From Colletotrichum lupini (Eukaryota; Ascomycota; Sordariomycetes; Glomerellales; Glomerellaceae), in contig NC_064678.1 in NCBI RefSeq assembly GCF_023278565.1, positions 62,001 to 126,000 on the forward strand: a stretch of DNA of 64,000 nt, read 5' to 3'. A program made the translations under genes and the position numbers. The first letter of the stretch is position 1, and each line of letters starts with the position of its first letter. A model generated the notes under the pieces. That model was not told where the DNA came from and did no database searches. It worked only from the letters and a program-made list of their open reading frames with translations. Shown piece after piece: positions 60,601 to 64,000 of this stretch.

Positions 60601-63600
60601 ACTATGCGCGCTGTCCGAGAAGCTGAGTGCAGGACACTGGTCACCTTTGCCGATTCCAATGAGCCCGTTCTCGTCCTGGATGGTCAGCGGGGTACAGCCA
60701 TCACAAGTCTCAAGTCAGCCGACACAGCTGCTACTTCACAAGGCGATTGGGGCCAGAAGTTCTATGGTCTCGATTACAAACCCGACCTGTCTCTCCTGAC
60801 TGTAGATGCCAAGAGTCGCTACTTCGCGGCTGCGTTCAAAGAGGATACCCGATGCCGCGCCCCTCCGAGAGAGCTCATCGATCGTGCCGATGCTATTGCT
60901 CTGCACTTCATCGAGGCGGCTCTGGAGCAAATTGACAAGGAAGATAAGCCGCTGCAATTCGATAATCACCTGGCTCGGTATGTCAAGTGGATGCGGCGCG
61001 TACACCTGAATCGGGATACATGGACGCTAGAGTCCCGGGGCCTAAGTCACCTGCGTATCGAGGAGATCTTGGATGAAGCCGAAGGCGAGCCTACGCAGAG
61101 ACTTACCAAGAAGGTTGGCGAGCATCTGCACAGCATCCTCAAAGGAGAAGTAAACGCGCTCCAGGTCATATTCGAGGGCAATCTGGCCAACGAATTTTAT
61201 CACTCTGACATCTTTGCAACGAATAATAGCAAGATGGGAGCGTACATCAACGTCCTAGCCCACGCGAATCCAAAACTTCGTTTGTTGGAAGTCGGAGCTG
61301 GAACCGGGAGCTCGACCGGCCGGATTCTCCCTTACCTGGCTGCGCAAGGGGTTGAAGGTGGTCCTCCAGAGGCTGTACGCTTCGGTGAATACTGCTACAC
61401 AGACATCTCGGCTGGTTTCTTCGAAAAGGCGCGCGAGCGTTTCTCCTACGCGGCAAGCCACATGACGTTCAAGAAGTTGGATCTTGAGAAGCATCCCAAC
61501 GTACAAGGGTTCGCCGAAGGGACTTATGATGTCGTCGTTGCAGGCAATGTGTTGCATGCCACAAGCGACTTGATACAGACACTTCGGTATGTCAGAGGTC
61601 TTCTACGGCCTGGCGGTGTGCTTGTACTGGGCGAAACAGTCAACCTGGACAACGTCCGTGATGGCCTCATTTTTGGCCTGTTGCCTGGCTGGTGGCTACG
61701 TGAAGGACAGTGGTGGTCTACCAATAAAGAGTACCAAGACCAAGGCCCCCTTTTGACGGAAGAGCAATGGACCACGGTTCTCAAGGAGGCTGGTTTCCCT
61801 GGAATCCAAATGGCTTTCCGCGATCATGAACAAAAGCCACATCACCGAGTCTCTATCATCATAACTACCCGCCCGGAGAATGAGAGCCTCTTAAGCCAAC
61901 CGTCCAGAGTCGAGTCACCCTATAGGATCATCATGAACCCTACCTCAGCGATCCAAACCTCTGTGGCCGAGTCGCTCCGAAGCCACCTTGTCTCAGGCTC
62001 TCAGCCGGGGGGGGGCAGACATATCCAGCATAGTGGACATTTCATCAGGAGATACCAAATTGAACGGAGATGACGCAGTCATCAGCTTGTTAGAGCTCGA
62101 TGCTTCAGTATTATCATCCGTCGCCGCGAAGGAGTTCGAAGCCATCAAGAAGATTTCCCTTGATACCAGGTTCACGCTTTGGTTAACTTATGGAGGAGCT
62201 CCAAAGGCCACCAATCCCGCAGCCGAGGTCGCCATCGGATTCGGCCGGAGTGTCTGTTCAGAGAGAGGAGACCAAGGTTTCGTGACTTTGAACTTGTCCT
62301 ACCGGCCTGAGACCCCTACGGCTGTCACTAGCGCCGTCGACAGTATCGTGCGTGTTGTTGAGAGATTGCACAACGTTTCTTGCCCTGGTACCGACAACGA
62401 GTCCGAGTTCTCGGAAGACAATGGCTTGATCTGCATTCCTCGCCTTATGCCTACACCTCATATGGATCAAGCGCTTTCCATGAAGCAAAGTGGCGACAGG
62501 CTCAAGTCGTTCACATTCAACAGGGATGTTCCGAAGCCGCACATCAGTATCACTATTGAAACCCCTGGGCTTCTTGACACCATCTTCTACACAGAGAACG
62601 CTGAGGCGGACAAGGAGCTCCAGGCGGGTGACATTGAGATCGAAGTCAAGGCAACCAGCATGAACTTCAAGGATGTCATGATTGCTCTGGGGCAGATTCC
62701 TGGGCGAAGCTTCGGATTTGACGGCGCTGGCGTTGTCTCTAGAGTCTCGCGGGAGAGTAATCTTTGCCCAGGCGACTCGGTGTTGTTCTGCAGCTCTACT
62801 GGAGGAGGCTTCGGAACATTTGTGCGCTGTCCTGAACTGCAAACAGAGAAGCTCCCTACAGGCATGTCTTTCCAAGCAGCTGCCGCAATTCCGGCTGTGT
62901 GGTCTACAGTGGTGTACTCTCTCGACCACATTGCACGTCTCAGCCGTGGTGAGACTGTTCTCATCCACGCAGCCGCTGGAGGTGTCGGACAGGCAGCTGT
63001 GCAACTTGCTCAGTTGCGGGGTGCCAAAGTCTTTGCGACCGTGGGAAGTCAGACGAAGCGTGAGCTTGTCAAGCAGCTCTTTGGACTCTCGGACGACCAA
63101 ATCTTTAACAGCCGTGATGAAACTTTTGCCCAAGATGTGCTTCACGCCACGGAAGGCCGAGGCGTGGATGTGGTTCTCAACTCACTAGGCGGCGAGCTCC
63201 TTCGTCAGTCTTGGGAATGCATCGCACCCTTCGGTCGCTTCATCGACATTGGCAAAGCGGACATCATCGCTAACAATACTTTGCCGATGGGACCATTTAA
63301 TCGAAATGTGACGTTCTCTGCGGTTGATCTAGTCGTAGTTCATGAAGAGGCAAAGCCTCTCATGAAGAAGATCCTGCAGGATGTCACAAGGCTGTTCGAG
63401 GAGAACCCTCACCTACACGAACCCAAGCCGCTTCACGTATTCTCACCTTCAAAGCTCGAGGATGCAATGCGCTTCCTCCAGGGCGGGAAGAATACAGGCA
63501 AAGTCATCATCGACTACGCTTCCGCGACCGACACAGTAGAGTACCGACCTTCGCAGCTTCAGCACGGGTACAACTTCGACGCGAATGCCACGTACGTTAT

Positions 63601-64000
63601 CAGCGGCGGCCTGGGTGGACTTGGTCGTGAGATTGCTCGGTGGATGGTCTCGCGCGGAGCCCGGAACCTACTTCTCCTCTCCTCACGTGGTGTCGCAGGA
63701 CGACCAGACGCTCTCAAGCTTATTCAAGAACTCGAAGCCACCGATGGAGTCACAGTGCTCGCGCCGACGTGTAACGTTGTCGACCGGGGAGCGGTCGAGG
63801 ATACCCTCCTGAAGGCATCACGAGAGCTTCCACCGATCAAGGGCTGCATACAGGCCGCCATGGTACTCCGCGATGACATGCTTGCCAAAATGTCTCATTC
63901 AATGTTCCATGAGACTCTCGGTCCTAAGCGCGCTGGATCATGGAATCTGCACCAGCTCCTGCCCGACGACATGGACTTCTTTGTCTTGCTCTCGTCATTC

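Larger units (their letters stand above)
53425..64000 (+). pseudogene. Highly reducing type I polyketide synthase, multiply broken, 3' partial
   Basis: Exons 53425-53616, 53676-53820 and 53892 onward (introns of 59 and 71 nt). Domain order: KS (from about 53455; VDTACSSG, then after the insert EAHGTGT and SNIGHLEG), AT (about 58560-59500; GHSSGEIAAAY), DH (about 59730-60720; HALNGSPLYP and LDAVCH), C-methyltransferase (about 60930-61860; LEVGAGTGSS), ER (about 62580-63520; HAAAGGVGQAA), KR (from about 63590; SGGLGGLG), running off the window. All visible catalytic motifs are intact. Lesions: hAT insertion at 54434-57649; TAG in the target duplication at the expected Gln codon; and a frame change in a G9 run (62007-62015), after which ER and KR read in the next frame. 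The ATG at 53425 was chosen because it lies 10 codons before QPIAIVG; an in-frame ATG at 53332 is possible. Product unknown. Confidence 0.93.

Noticed and set aside
62258..63145. 295-codon minus-strand ORF
   Set aside because: Exact shadow of the PKS ER domain, which has clear motifs on the plus strand.
1..64000. CRISPR array, riboswitch, bacterial operon or prophage
   Set aside because: No spaced direct repeats, Shine-Dalgarno pattern or phage genes; the genome is clearly fungal.

Overview
The window comes from a filamentous ascomycete (Pezizomycotina, probably a Sordariomycete). The genes have short introns of 50-75 nt with GT..AG ends and CTGAC/CTAAC-type branch sites. The families present (fungal M28 peptidases, P450s, MEP-type ammonium permease, highly reducing polyketide synthase) are typical of these fungi. 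About half of the window is AT-rich DNA whose former codons are full of TAA/TAG where CAG or TGG would fit, which is the signature of repeat-induced point mutation (RIP) of transposons.

Layout. 1-5144: a secreted/membrane M28B (glutamate carboxypeptidase II-like) peptidase gene, cut by a 3.2-kb RIP-mutated hAT transposon (753-3963). 5402-6194 (minus): a COMT-like O-methyltransferase. 6195-13779: gene-free normal-GC DNA with one 171-bp MITE and one strong hairpin; its right part is the former upstream region of the ammonium permease. 13785-21363: a complete RIP-mutated Ty1/Copia retrotransposon (177-bp LTRs, TSD CTACT), inserted 133 bp before the ammonium permease start (21497-23150). 23976-24808 (minus): an SDR. 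25423-26946 (minus): a secreted M28E leucine aminopeptidase. 27655-29807 (minus): a P450 whose last exon is cut by a 443-bp MITE derived from the same hAT family. 30496-32346 (plus): a divergent second P450 with a nonsense codon right after its ExxR motif. 33028-33435: a small DUF4267-like membrane protein. 34074-34805 (minus): a class I SAM methyltransferase. 34814-42019: a second complete RIP-mutated Copia (205-bp LTRs, TSD GTGAG), placed 8 bp before the methyltransferase start. About 42590-52610: a RIP-mutated, roughly 10-kb DNA transposon with residual Tnp2/EnSpm-like transposase similarity. 53425-64000 (running off the end): a highly reducing polyketide synthase KS-AT-DH-MT-ER-KR, broken by a second copy of the hAT element (54434-57649), a stop codon in its target site, and a +1 shift in a G9 run.

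The two P450s, the DUF4267 protein, the methyltransferase and the PKS look like one secondary-metabolite gene cluster. Without the transposons, the methyltransferase and PKS would be divergent neighbours about 1.3 kb apart. At least three of the five genes carry lesions, so in this strain the cluster looks dead. The window records its decay: hAT jumps with clean 8-bp target duplications, a non-autonomous derivative that escaped RIP, apparent RIP leakage into flanking exons, and Copia insertions into promoters. The best candidates for something undescribed are the tRNA-like gene carried inside the hAT family and its MITE, and a residual antisense reading frame in the 3' part of the first Copia.
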